A DNA stretch of 64,000 bases from Panopea generosa (Eukaryota > Mollusca > Bivalvia > Adapedonta > Hiatellidae). The DNA lies in NCBI GenBank assembly GCA_029582155.1, contig CM055902.1, positions 17,606,511-17,670,510 on the forward strand, given 5' to 3'. The translations under genes were made by a program, and so were the position numbers. Positions 1 through 11,274 of the stretch are shown here, one piece after another. Position 1 is the first letter of the stretch. The number at the start of each line of letters is the position of its first letter. Below the pieces are notes generated by a model. The model did not search any database. It saw nothing but the letters and a program-made list of their open reading frames with translations, and was not told the DNA's origin.

Positions 1-2782
1 AGTAAACTTAGAGAAACAGACTTCTACGAGAATGTACAGAATAAAAAGCTTTAGGATGAAGAACGAAAGTTTTATCAGACAAATCTGAAACCAGAACGGA
101 ATACTAAAAGTGTTTTAAAAACCAGTTATCAAATATGATATCCACATTAAATACGGACTCAAACCCGTTTATTCAAACACAAGAAAAGAAACATGTGTTA
201 TTAGACATAAACAAGATAGAGAGAAGACAGTAAAAGGCTCTCAATCCTCCACGACCGGTGATTGTAGCAACTGTAAGACAACCACATCCAACTGGGTGTG
301 TTGACCTCAAAACAATGAGGATTTCAAAATTAGCCTATTTACAATACTAGAAAACCGCCGAAAAGTATGGATATAGCATACACATTTCGAGGTATTTTAT
401 ATTCACCAGCAAAAACTTTTAGTCGGTTACAACGATTTGCATAACATAAAACGTATATCTAACGTATGAATTAATTCTAGTTCCGGTCAACTGGAATGAC
501 GCCAATTTCAAGACCTAACAGCTTTAAAATGTGTTAACTTTTACACTACTATTAGTCTCCAAAGTGGCCTAATGTTTTACATTTGACTGTTACTCAGAAA
601 AATATGTCATCTTAAAGCAACGACCATATCACAATCTATCTCGCAATCCTGTGATGTAGAAGTATACATGTTGCGTTTGTATGAAAAGCGATATTTTTAT
701 GCTGAGATATCGGACATGTTGAAGAAGTAATTATATTATATTGTCCTGTTTGATTTTACAGGAGGCACAATCACAACTTTGCTAGGGGTGTCCGGGGGCA
801 TGCTGCCACGAAAAGATATTTAGCTCGTGGCATACATTTCCTGCATTTTACTGATATTTCAGACATTTTAAACCGTTCAAATCTATAACACAAACTACAT
901 TTTGTACAAATGCCCATTTTACACTATTATATTGAATACACATGGGTGGCTTTTTAGAACGGACATAACAGTACATATCAACGCTTAGCAATACACTGTA
1001 AGACAAGTGTTTGCTGGGTATTATGATACATTCATACTTCATATATTATATGTGAAGGATATGTCTTATTTTTGCAAGAGTAATTCATATTTTGGAAATA
1101 TCTTATATATTTTAAACACACCAATAACCATGTGAAACTCCACAAATTCTACCGGAGGCAAGCGCCTCCGTTTGCCTCCGTGTGGCTAATATATAATTAT
1201 AATCTTCGGCTCTTAACAGCTAAAAAAATATTATAAGAACAATGTTTTGTTTGAATATTTAGCGTCACTATATGCCATCGAGGGCTAATAGACGAATAGA
1301 ACACTGTAAAAGCTGTACATGTATTACATGAACAGCAGGTAATGGTCTACGTTTCTGAAACAGCTGCAATATGTCATACAAAATAGTGAGATGGACGATA
1401 ATGTTTTTAAGCGGAAAAATACTTAGGTTATTTGTGAAGTGTAAACAACGATACAACTTAAAAACAACCCTAAAATAGTTGGATAGTAGTAGTATTTCAT
1501 GTTACTTATGTAGTGTACAATATACGAGGCACCTTCAATCCGTCCCTTTCTTCGAATGTTTGAGGAAACGGTCATGTTCACCTTCAAAAACACATGTCCA
1601 CTTGAATCTTAGATAGAATGCCGCTCGTATCGTCTATATTTTTTATTTAAAAACGAAATAATAATACGAAAATAAAGGGGTTTTCTTATCTCACTGTTTG
1701 ATCGCGTGCACAAAAATAACAGGAAGTACCGCTTTATCGTGTGTAGTTATAACCGTAAATGCGGCGTAGTAGCCGTTTATGTAACGTATACGTTGGACGG
1801 AGTGATATAACAGTAAGACAGTTAGTATTAATTGTAAATATGGTTCCGACTTTAAAGCGGTTGCTAGGGAGCGTGAAGTGTATTCCAAATCCCATTATCT
1901 TCCTGAAAAGAATCAGTCAAAACGAGTCGGCTATTTTCTCTCCTTGGACGTGGTCTGTGCTTCCGAGGAAGCGTTTCATCACGTGTTTTTCATCAAACAG
2001 GATATACTTCATATATTGAACGGAACAACTAACCCTCTACCTCCTGGCAGTTTATGTACAGGGGCGTACCTGAGCGGATTTTAACTTTAGGCCAAATATG
2101 ATCAGTGATGCTGCAAGTGGGGGTAGGTGTGGGAGGGAAGTTTTCCCCGCAAGAAAAAAAAAGGAAATTAGAAGACAAATGATGTGTTCTCATGTTACAT
2201 TTTAACCTCAATCTTGCATTTTGTTTGTCATTTTTATACTGCGCATTAGAAATGTTAGAAAACAAAATTAACGATTTAAAATAATTTTAAAAAAGAAATA
2301 GCTTGTCGGCAAGAGCCTCGATGTCTTATAGATAAATTATCACTCATATATTCTGAGGAAATTAGCACATTAAACCCTCTCAGCCTTCAGTTTTTTTTTT
2401 AAATATTTAGAGTTTCTTTATTTTCACATTTTCCTGACGAAGTGTACGCACTGGCGTACGAGCGTATGTCTGGATACACGCCTGGTGTATGTTCTCAAAA
2501 AATATTAAAGCACGTGCAAAAAAAAAGCATTTCGTACTAAACAGGTTCGCGTGAGTTATTATCTAGAATTTCATAATCGGACTATGTGAAAGCAGTACAT
2601 AATTGTTTGTTTATGTCGTATATTAATTTTGATAAAGCTACTCAATATTTTGACGAAGATATTGGAAATATCAAATTAGCGGGTTAGCTCTTCCGTACAG
2701 TAAATCTTGTCTAGGTAATAACATTGTTGTAAAATATGTAGTTGAAACAGAACTTCACACTGGTATTTTTTCTATTTACTAG
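1..2782. other. Non-coding sequence upstream of the first gene end
   Basis: AT-rich sequence without a convincing exon. If the gene end at 2783-3318 continues leftwards, most of this is intron. Near 770-810 there is a scrap reading CTAGGGGTGTCCGGGGGCAT, the kind of subterminal text found in marine-invertebrate DNA transposons; related text in opposite orientation lies near 57030-57110. A short scrap of a SINE body (ATGCCATCGAGGGCTAA) lies near 1271-1290. Open frames around 1760-2080 have no splice sites or codon pattern that support coding. Confidence 0.5.
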
Positions 2783-3318
2783 GCTAATGTGACCCTTGCT
2801 AAAAGGAAGTTGAGAAGTGCAATGGAACTGGGTGAAACAACAAACGTAGAATTATTGGCCAAGATTGCGGAAATAAACGGAAGCCTTATAAACTGTGAGA
2901 AGCAGAAGATTCCTCCATTTGATGAAGAAATGGCTGAAGCTAAAACCAAAATGGAGTTTCTCGGTTATAAATATCGTACGTACTCATATATCAATAATAA
3001 AAGTATCGTTCTTTATGTCTTATACTTGGTACAATGATGCGAAATAATATATAACTGTTAACATTTTTGTCTGACAAAAATATTCAAGTAATTGTACAAA
3101 TCTGTGTTTGAATTATCTCCCGTACATTCTTTCAATAATAAAAGTGCGTTTTCGAATGTATCGTTGCAGTTCTGAAATCCTGCATTGACCGACGCCAGAT
3201 CAACGTTACCCAGAACACATTGCGAATGATAAGAAGATACCAATACAACACGTTGTTCAAGAAAATGATAAAGGCGGTGGAGATGCTGGAGAAAACTCTT
3301 CTAGCTGAGCGTGTTTAA
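2783..3318 (+). CDS. 3' end (last two exons) of an unrecognised helical protein gene
   Basis: Two exons: 2783-2975 and 3170-3318 (stop TAA). The first follows a good acceptor (polypyrimidine tract then TTTACTAG) and ends at a GTACGT donor in phase 1; the second follows TCGTTGCAG and continues in frame, giving 64 + 49 residues. The peptide is rich in Lys, Glu, Leu and Met in a heptad-like spacing (for example LAKRKLRSAMEL, DEEMAEAKTKMEFL, TLFKKMIKAVEMLEKTLL) and looks alpha-helical or coiled-coil. It has no signal peptide, membrane segment or metal-binding motif. An AATAAA lies at 3501-3506, about 180 bases after the stop, and could end the transcript. The exon starts in phase 0, so more coding sequence must lie upstream, probably beyond the window edge; I found no earlier exon. 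I do not recognise the family. A coiled-coil region of a cytoplasmic or ciliary protein is possible but is a guess. The exon structure itself is the strong part of the call. Confidence 0.7.
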
Positions 3319-3500
3319 TATCAACACGACACCTTTTATTGATGTCAAGTGTGTGTGTGTGTGTTTTCATGAACATATATGTATTTGTGTATTACAATAT
3401 ACACATACAGATTTATATACTGTCTTAATAGTACGTCGAGACTGCTGCTACTAACGCTGTGTCTCGTTTTATGATGTGACGACGGCGAGGAGAGAGCAAA

Positions 3501-3506
3501 AATAAA
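3501..3506 (+). terminator. Candidate polyadenylation signal AATAAA
   Basis: First AATAAA hexamer after the stop codon at 3318 of the helical-protein gene. Use of this site is inferred from position only. Confidence 0.4.
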
Positions 3507-4000
3507 ATGAAATTCATCTTCCAAGTCATTAGTATTACAATATTGGTAATACTGCTTATGTCTAGGACTCATATTTCTGGCATAACGAACTATTTTAATT
3601 CTTATAGAATGAGCTGATAAACGAATTTTACAAATTTAGGTTTAAAGTCTTCAGGTAGCATATCTATATATTGCTCATAAGCAAAGTTCACTTTTGTAGT
3701 CCAAAAAACAGCACTATTTTCTTTACTTATATGCCTTTCTTGATGGAAACAGTCGATAATTTGTTTTTTAAATATATGACTTAGTGAAGCATATGTCAGG
3801 ACTATTTCAAACAGTATTAAAACCATAATCACATAATATTTGCTTAACATTGCTCACTCATTTTTTCAGTCAATAGTGCAGTCATTATGTGCAGATGTAC
3901 ATATTCTGAAAAATAATATTATCATTTTATGACTTTATGTCAATATTTTATATAAAACTACAGCATTTCATATTTTGACTGACGTTTCCCCTAACAGTAA

Positions 4001-4240
4001 ACGTAACTCAGAAACATGACAAATAAATGTAACTCAGAAACATGACAAGTAACTGTAACTGTGAAACATGACAAGCAAACGGAACTTAGAAACATGACAA
4101 GTAAATGTAACTGAGAAACATGACAAGTAAATGTAACTGTGAAACATGACAAGCAAACGGAACTTAGAAACATGACAAGTAAATGTAACTGAGAAACATG
4201 ACAAGCAAACGGAACTAAGAAACATGACAAGTAAATGTAA
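4001..4240. repeat. 26-bp minisatellite, about 9 copies
   Basis: Units of 26 bp with the core GAAACATGACAAGTAAATG; the core recurs at 4011, 4037, 4063 and onwards in exact 26-bp steps. Two variants (AAGTAAATGTAACTG and AAGCAAACGGAACTTAG) alternate in part, which suggests that higher-order pairs were duplicated. The open minus-strand frames across it are a by-product of the repeat. Confidence 0.9.
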
Positions 4241-4699
4241 CTTTAAATCGTACATCTACACCAGTCGTCATTTTTTCCTTACAATTGACCTGATGCAGGC
4301 TGTAAATCAAACTAGACTTTAATCCAATCAGAGATCGATATTGGTTGCTACTCTGCCATTTTCCTTAGACAAACAAATGTTGTCTACGTTGTATTTACTT
4401 GGACAAACAATGTCACGTGGTCGTTCTTGCGTCAGGTCAATTGCTTCAACCTCGTAAATAACTTCAATGTGTTTATTCATTAATTGTAATTTAGTCTTAT
4501 TGAGTAAACGATGCTATGTTATTATGTACCATGTTATTAAGATATTTACATTTGTTTTTGCATATATAATAGTTTCTATCCTATATCAAGCATTGATAAT
4601 AAATCTTTATATAAATGCATTGGTTTCTTATTATGCTCCGCATTGTTTATTTAACTACAATGCCATTTGGGGTCATCGCGGCATAATTATTTTAAGTAT

Positions 4700-4806
4700 A
4701 GCCGAAACTACGAAACTATGATGTTGAAAAGTTGAAACTACGAAACAACGAAACTACGATGGAGAAAATCGAAAGACTTTTCACCACCGTAGTTTCGTTG
4801 TTTCGA
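4700..4806. repeat. Hairpin repeat (GAAACTACGAAACAACG family)
   Basis: Left arm CGAAACAACGAAACTACGAT (near 4740) and right arm CGTAGTTTCGTTGTTTCG (near 4788) are inverted copies separated by about 30 bp. It is preceded by further direct copies of GAAACTACGAAAC. It looks like a short palindromic element or a fragment of one. No coding content. Confidence 0.7.
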
Positions 4807-6011
4807 CTTTTCTTAATTCATTAAATATGTCGCGATGGTACTAATGGGACACCGTATTTAACATATAGTGCATTATATTGGATTTAATGACGTTGAACTG
4901 TATTTTAGGTTAAACTTTGACATCTTAAACTTAAACAATGTACTATTTAATGTATACTTCTAATGTATAAGAGAAGAGATGCACACTCACAGTTGCACTC
5001 GGTGCTTCCAATGTGTTATTTCATCTGATAGTATTTACAAAAGCAGTCATGTGCCATACTTCGGCCATAAGGGGTGTTGCATATTTTATGAACAGACTCA
5101 ATCAAAACAGTCCATTATTTTAATTTTGTGGTTGAGATTCTGCGCTTTCGAGGGATTCTCATATATACGATCTTATTATTAAACTGGCAAAACTACTCTT
5201 TGTAGTAAATTGAATAACTGTGTTATAATTGGGAGCCAGCAGGATAGGAGACCATTCTGCAGGTGCTAGTTTCAGTATGCATTCTATATCCCCATATATG
5301 GTATAATAACGTCTTTATCATACTATATAAAGTAATATATAGAATGAATATTGTCACTAGCCCCTGGACCATTCATGCAAGGTAACTTTTCATCAATTTA
5401 AAGTTAAGTTTTAGTGTATATGACGGGCACGGGTATGTGAAACAAGTAATTAGTACGTTAGTTGTCCAATTATTTACGTTAATTAGTAAATGGTATGTAG
5501 GCGTTGTCGCACAAGTGTGTGTTTTTGTCACACAATGACGTTTTGGACATAAGCACTTTAAAATAAGCACCAGCTATGACAGGGAAGGGGAAATATTGTT
5601 GATAACACAAATTCCGTTATCTAATTTTGAGTATTTCCCTTATATTATATTACTACACAGTGCGGCTACGATGTTCGAAAATATTTTCTATATGACTTTA
5701 TATATAAAAATGCGTCCATATACAACCCCTTGTGGACACGGGGTGAGTCGACATACCCTTCCCTAACATTGGAAAATTACAACTTATACGCCACGCAGGG
5801 GTCAACACCACTTTCGATACATTACACGTCATATATGACACATCCAGAGACATTAGACTTTGTTCTATTGAAAAGGTTAATGTTTATATACTGTACAGCT
5901 TTATACTTGTTATGTGTTGTATTGTAGGCTAATATGAAAAAGCATGGCTGCTGGGTCTGATGGGAGGAAACCAGTGCAAGATCTCTTTCCTGGAACGACA
6001 TATGGAAGATT

Positions 6012-6710
6012 GAAGAACACCGGATAGGGTTTTTGTTACAATCCGTCTATTACGTTTTGCCTACGCCGACCAACCTACTCACATGGGGACTTACTGGTGA
6101 TCCAAAGTGCAAGCTCTGTGTGAAACCAGTCAGCCTGGAATACATACTATCGTCTTGCAGTACAGCATTATCTGATTTGTGATACACATGGAGGCACGAC
6201 AAGATCCTGAGCGAAATAGCGACCAACCTGGATGCAGCAAGACGAAAGAAGCGCGGGGTAATGAAAGGGCCGATATTTGTTGTGTTGATTTTGTGAAGGC
6301 AGGAGACTCGGCTAGAAAGGCATCCGGAACTACAGAAATCCTGGCCACTGCGAGGGACTGGGACCTCCAAGTGGACCTCAAGAGACAGCTGAAGTTTTCG
6401 TCAGAAATCGCAATTACCAAACTCAGACCAGACGTGCTGATGCTGTCAAAGAGCACAAAACAGCTCATAATTCTGGAACTTACAGTGCCATGGGAGGAGA
6501 GAATGGAGGAAGCTCACGAGAGGAAGAAGAGTGCCAGCAGAGGGGATGGAAGATCTGGTCCTTGCCTGTAGAAGTCGGTAGCCGAGGATTTGCGGAGGCG
6601 TCACTTTAAAGAGCCTTCAGCATCCTTGGTATAACAGGGGTCATTAGACGAAATGCCATCAGCGACATCTACCGGCAGGGAGAATCAGCCTCACAGTGGT
6701 TATAGCAGAA
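6012..6710 (+). pseudogene. Decayed C-terminal part of a LINE-like retroelement ORF
   Basis: In the first frame the text runs from RIGFLLQSVYYVLPTPTNLL through WGLTGDPKCKLC and ILSSCSTAL to YTWRHDKILSEIA, a Cys/His-containing block found downstream of the reverse transcriptase in a widespread invertebrate and fish retroelement type. A stop (TGA at about 6180) breaks it just before YTWRHD. The second frame then carries ARDWDLQVDLKRQL, LRPDVLMLSK and LELTVPWEERMEEAHERKK. A third frame continues with GWKIWSLPVEVGSRGF and the closing ISDIYRQGESASQWL. At least one stop and two frame changes show that it is dead. The polymerase domain itself is absent, so this is a truncated 3' end or an internally deleted copy. 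The family assignment rests on remembered motif order, not on a search. Confidence 0.75.
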
Positions 6711-7247
6711 GAGAGAGCCGCGATGAACTAGCTAAACAGCTCCTGACCGAGACTGATCACCTCGTCGAAACACCCGATGATGGAGACCCTCATCTGATGA
6801 TGGAGCTGGCTTGCAGAGGACCACCATTGTATCAACAATGTTAGTTATTTGCACATAACTGATAAGTTTCAGTCTAGATATTTAAAGAGATAAAAAATGA
6901 ATTTTAATAAAAGAAAAACAATACCAATAACGGAGGAAATTGCCGAACAAAACACAATATACATTAGGGATATTTGCAACTATTCTATTGCTAATATGTG
7001 ACATGCTCAAAGAATGCCGTGCTCTTTCAGTCATATTTCATCTTGCAAGTACACCATTTTCAAAGAAGCATGCTATATACATTTATTGAGCACATAACCG
7101 TATCATACGGTGTACAGCCGTTATTACATGGCCCAAGATATTTCTTGCATGTCGGCAGTGACATAGATCTGTGTAGTGCCTGCTTATATTCTACACTAAT
7201 TTTCAGCTATAAATATTCATTCTTATAGGTAGATCCAATATACCTTT

Positions 7248-8921
7248 CAGGGCGGATCCAGGATTTTTTCTCAGGGGAGGGGGTCGAAATTTGAATTTTA
7301 TACAGTATTGATATGGCTGTTAGCCGTTTCATTTTTAAACGTTTCCAGTTCGAACCGCGCGGAAGTTTCCACTTCTAGAAGAGTATTTTTTTCTTTTGTT
7401 TTTCTTATCCATGTTAAACCGGTGTTTTAAAAAGCCAAGCTGTTCTCACACATAGGTCTAGACTTGTTATACCATTGCTTTAATTTTTATAGTTTATATT
7501 TTACTTTTCATACTTATATATAGTTTGTCTATTTCAAAATCGAGTTTTAACCACTAGGGTGTCTTCAAGTTAAGAAAAATCTTTATTCTAATTGCCTAGA
7601 TTTGATGGGTCATTCTCATTCAGCACACTCGGATGAAAAGACTACGCTCGACTGCAAAAGCATTCTACTGCTTGTCTAAATTAATCTCTGGCCAATATCA
7701 TCAAGTTCAATATCCATTGAATGATGTAAATGCATCAAAGCCAGCCCAGCTTATCTCTCCTCACGTGCATTGTATTGCACATGTAATTCTTTATTCTCCT
7801 GAGCCCAGAAAAAAAATCTCTTTACTTCTCATGAAGTAATCGTTGAAACACAACCTACGCGAATAAGTGTCTTCATCTTTGGAAACATGTCTTCATCCAC
7901 TTCGTTGTAAAGCGGTACCAGGTCACTGAGGCTGTCAAATTGATCAACTTCCAATTTCTGACAATACCTTTACCATTCTTTAATTTCCTTTAGTAAATCC
8001 TGGGACAAAATACAGTCAAGATCAGTTTCCCACAGCATCAGCTGATGAGAAAGGCTAGTCAGCTCTTCTTCGCCAAGTTCAGTTATGTTAAATGGTAATA
8101 AAGAGCAGGTAGAATATGCTGATGTTCCTCGGTTTGGAAGCGAGATCTTTACTCTTGGAGTAAATAATCAAGAAATGAAATGGACCATGTATATTTGAAA
8201 TATTCCTTTGGTTCTGTTGTGTTAACATTTGCTCTATGCTGTTGTTTTACAAACGTTCTAGGAAATTTGATCTCTATTTCTAGGTCATTTGCAATTTGTG
8301 TGGCATCAGAGAAGCAGGTTTCAAATTCGATGTTCACCTCTCTACGTACTTCAGATATTTTCTCGACATGATGATCAAGTATAAAATGTGTCAAAATACA
8401 CATGCCTCTCTACACACCGGGTTTTACAAAGTCCAACTAATTTCTTCTTCGTATATTCAGAGTCTTCCATCTCTAGGATATGTTCAAGAAACGATTGTAT
8501 TTTCAGAGATTGATCAAAGAAAAGAAACGCTGAGTAAATTACATCAATCATATTTCTCACTGGAGTTAATTTGCATGCTGAAGCTATACTATGATTTGGA
8601 ACAAGACTTCGACAGTGAATGTAGATGGCCAACTTGTTCAATCTTTTAATACGTCATTGACACCCGTTTTTTTCCGAAAACAGAGCCGCAGTCCTATCAT
8701 AAGCATGTTCACGCATTGCATCTACTGGAATATCATTGCTTTTAAGCATTTCAACTATCTTATCTGCTATAGCTTCACCACTGGTTCTTTTTAACTGGAT
8801 AAAATCAAAGGACTCTTCCCTAATGACTGCAGATTCTTTTTTTATATTGAATGGATGATTTGTGCACGCGGACATTAATATAATGGACCCCCTGACACCC
8901 CCCCCGCTGGATCCGCCCTTG
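7248..8921 (-). mobile_element. Degenerate hAT-type DNA transposon with both terminal inverted repeats
   Basis: The ends are inverted: CAGGGCGGATCCAG at 7248 and, read from the other strand at 8921, CAAGGGCGGATCCAG. CCTTT occurs directly outside both ends and may be what is left of the 8-bp target duplication. The minus strand between them carries transposase remains (separate entry). The element is about 1.67 kb, far shorter than an autonomous hAT of this type; the zinc-finger and N-terminal part of the transposase is missing, so it is an internally deleted, non-autonomous copy. Confidence 0.85.
7625..8875 (-). pseudogene. hAT transposase remnant (ZMYM1/DUF4371-like), frameshifted
   Basis: Read on the minus strand in order: an RNase-H-like core start (TSGEAIADKIVEMLKSNDIP, then a decayed 'AYDGA' motif reading AYDRTAAL) at 8875-8654; LAIYIHCRSLVPNHSIASAC and LVGLCKTRCVERHVYFDTF at 8641-8375, matching the family's 'NLSIASACK' and 'LCKTRWVERH' blocks with the usual Trp changed to Cys; a helical insert with NDLEIEIKFPRTF at 8400-8149; then LGEEELTSLSHQLMLWE near 8110-8030; and a C-terminal dimerisation-like stretch (LALMHLHHSMDIELDDI) near 7760-7690. 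Several frame changes and stops separate the blocks, so no active enzyme can be made. The homology is from established hAT/ZMYM1 motif order; exact limits are approximate. Confidence 0.85.
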
Positions 8922-8937
8922 CCTTTGGTGTTCCGGG

Positions 8938-8966
8938 GAGGTGGGGGGGGGGGGGGGGAGGGGGGC
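8938..8966 (+). repeat. G-rich homopolymer tract
   Basis: Nearly uninterrupted run of G just outside the hAT element. Such runs are prone to sequencing and assembly length errors. Confidence 0.8.
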
Positions 8967-9230
8967 TTAGTAAGCTCATTTAGCTTATGATCCCCTTCAA
9001 CTTCTCCTAAATAATATTCGCCGAGAGAGATTCAAACACAGATTACTATCCTGACTCTGTTTGTTGTATCGGACAAATTCTACTTGTGTTTTCATTCCAT
9101 ATTGTTTACATATTGTTATAGCAGGCTAGTTTAAAGCTGTCATTTTTATAAAGGACCCATATGTGTCCATAGTCGTGGTCATCATTTGTTTCCAAGTGCT
9201 ACCGATAGTTGGAAGAAGATTTTAAAAGTT

Positions 9231-9466
9231 TACCTTGAATTTGACTGTTTTGGCCCCACCCCCAAGGCCCCAGGACGGTGGGGACCATGCAATTCATAAT
9301 TTTGATTCACCCTTAGGTAACAAAGATGCATGCAATATTTCATTAAGACTGCGCTTACGGTTTTTGAGAAGACAAAAATGTCAATTGTTTACGGACGCAC
9401 GACGGCGGACTAAAGGTGATCGCAAAAGGACCCTTGAGACAAAGTCTCAGGTGACTTAAAAAGGTA
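9231..9466 (+). repeat. Molluscan-type dispersed repeat ('GGCCCCACCCCC' family)
   Basis: Contains TTGGCCCCACCCCCAAGGCC, GGTGGGGACCATGCAATTCA and, at its 3' end, GTTTACGGACGCACGACGGC followed by a GATCGCAAAAG box. This order is typical of a very common bivalve interspersed repeat. The open frame running through it is not a gene. A related 3' end (ACAGACGACGGACAACGCGC) occurs near 26281. Confidence 0.7.
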
Positions 9467-10359
9467 GTGTAATCATTTTAACAAAAACATTTAAACAACA
9501 CATAGAAACAAAAAAAAATATTTAGAAAGATGAAGAAGAGAGTTATATTTTGTTGGCAAGATTTTTATATCGATAGTGAAAGAAGTTTTTCTTATTTATT
9601 ACTTTGAAAATGGCCCGGGTTAAAAAAAGAGAAAGAAAATTATCATAAAGGAAATAACCGTAAGTGTAAAATCTTCATTTCATTCTATATTAAAAAAAGA
9701 AACGTTTACCACCCAAAGTTACAATAAAGTGTTTTGTTTTGATACCAAAATCGCAAAAATTGTTGGTTGGTTCAGGAGTTGTTTCCAAGATCCGGAAAAT
9801 GCCAAAAGTGTCACCTGAATTTTAAAGAAGCGGTTACATTTCCTTATCTTTGCAAGGGCTTATCTGGAAACCCCCTAACCACCCCCAACACACACCTCCC
9901 AGGTTGGGTCATTCTGGTAGCTTTTCGTGGAACATTACCAAGAATTTATATATAATCCCTTGGCATTTCCAATACCCAGTGATATATGATATTAAGTCAC
10001 TGTTATTGACTAGAGTAAGACATTATAATATTTCTTTGGACATGCAGGCTACGTGAATATTTTCATAACAATGTCTATGTTTATGTCTATTGTTTTTATT
10101 TTTCCTGAGATGTGATGATTAAATTTCAGTTTTTCATCAAATGTTACGCCAGTGGTTTTTTTTCATGTCAACGTGTTGTATTTCGGATATTTCATTCACA
10201 TAATTTAATATGTAATATAAGGAAGTGGTCCTCGGCAGTGACATAATCCTGAGTAATATCAAAATTGATGTTTCCCTTTTTTTCCACAAATGTGAGTGTT
10301 GACACTTTTTTTATAATGAACAATTGTAGCAATTCTGCGCCATAGATACGGTTAAAATA

Positions 10360-10702
10360 CAGGCTTCTCCACAGGCCTTTTAAGCACAGGGGCGCCCCAG
10401 CGCTTAAAATGGCAGAAATGATATGCCCCCAGCGCTTGAAATCTTAAACAATATCTTTCAAAACCTTATATTCCTTTAAATCTTATTTTTTCTTAGCATA
10501 TATTTTCTTATTTTTATGCATCAAATGAAACACACTAAATATAATTACTTTTACTGATTAAATATACTAATTTTACTATTACATAAATGTAAATCTATTT
10601 AAATGAGTGCTCTACACATCGCTTGAAAATGTTTTGGAGCTGACTCTTTAGTGTGCGCGCTCTTTACCCCAGCGCTTGAATTCCAACTTGCGGATAACCC
10701 TG
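10360..10702 (+). mobile_element. 343-bp MITE, family 1 (TIR CAGGGTTCTCCACA)
   Basis: Left end CAGGCTTCTCCACAGG and right end (reverse strand) CAGGGTTATCCGCAAG are inverted copies. The body contains GCCCCCAGCGCTTGAAAT and, near the other end, ACCCCAGCGCTTGAATT. A second near full-length copy is at 38632-38960 and an inverted fragment at 16409-16540. No coding capacity; mobilised, if at all, in trans. Confidence 0.8.
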
Positions 10703-11015
10703 AAATGTAATAGTAATTTCGGTTATTGACTGATGAGTGTAATTTGATGACAGTTGCTCTAGGAAAGTCATATTAAGAGATCTGAGGAACTAGACATTCC
10801 TTATAGCTACTCTTGGGATGCTACTGTTGAATTCTACCCAGTAAGATTCTTCTCCGTTAATGATGACATTTTGGCAGTCGCTTATTTATTCCCTCCACCT
10901 TTCTATATTATTTTTTTATTTAATGTTTCAACTTCAGTTTGTCAATATAATTTTAAATAGCCCTTTGCGTACCTCAAAACACGAAACGATATTCCCAAAT
11001 AGAGCCTCGATATAC

Positions 11016-11021
11016 CACGTG
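11016..11021. promoter_or_regulatory. CACGTG E-box upstream of the PHD gene
   Basis: Palindromic E-box about 245 bp upstream of the first supported coding exon of the PHD-finger gene and just before an open frame beginning at 11033. USF/MYC-type E-boxes are common near animal transcription starts; a role here is inferred from position only. Confidence 0.3.
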
Positions 11022-11274
11022 ACTTAACGGAAATGAAAATATGCAAATTATATGGGGTTATGACCCACGGAGCGAGAAAGAGGAAAGAAAGCGTCGTATC
11101 GAGTAACAGATTTGCTAAAAGTGACGAATTTAAAAGTGTGATTTCTAACTATATACTGGATATATTTAGATGCAGAGATGACAGAAGAAATCTTCAAAGG
11201 TTAAAGTTCAATTTGTGTGCTTTAAATTTATATTTTAATTGTTATTTTTGTCTTGTGCAGTGAATGATTTTGGT

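Noticed and set aside
3991-4255. Two overlapping minus-strand frames with repeated CHVSQLHLLVMF text
   Set aside because: They are translations of the 26-bp minisatellite: three units make 78 bp, so frames repeat without selection.
6050-6468. Minus-strand frames of 106 and 112 codons
   Set aside because: They are antisense to the retroelement remnant, whose plus-strand motifs are recognisable.
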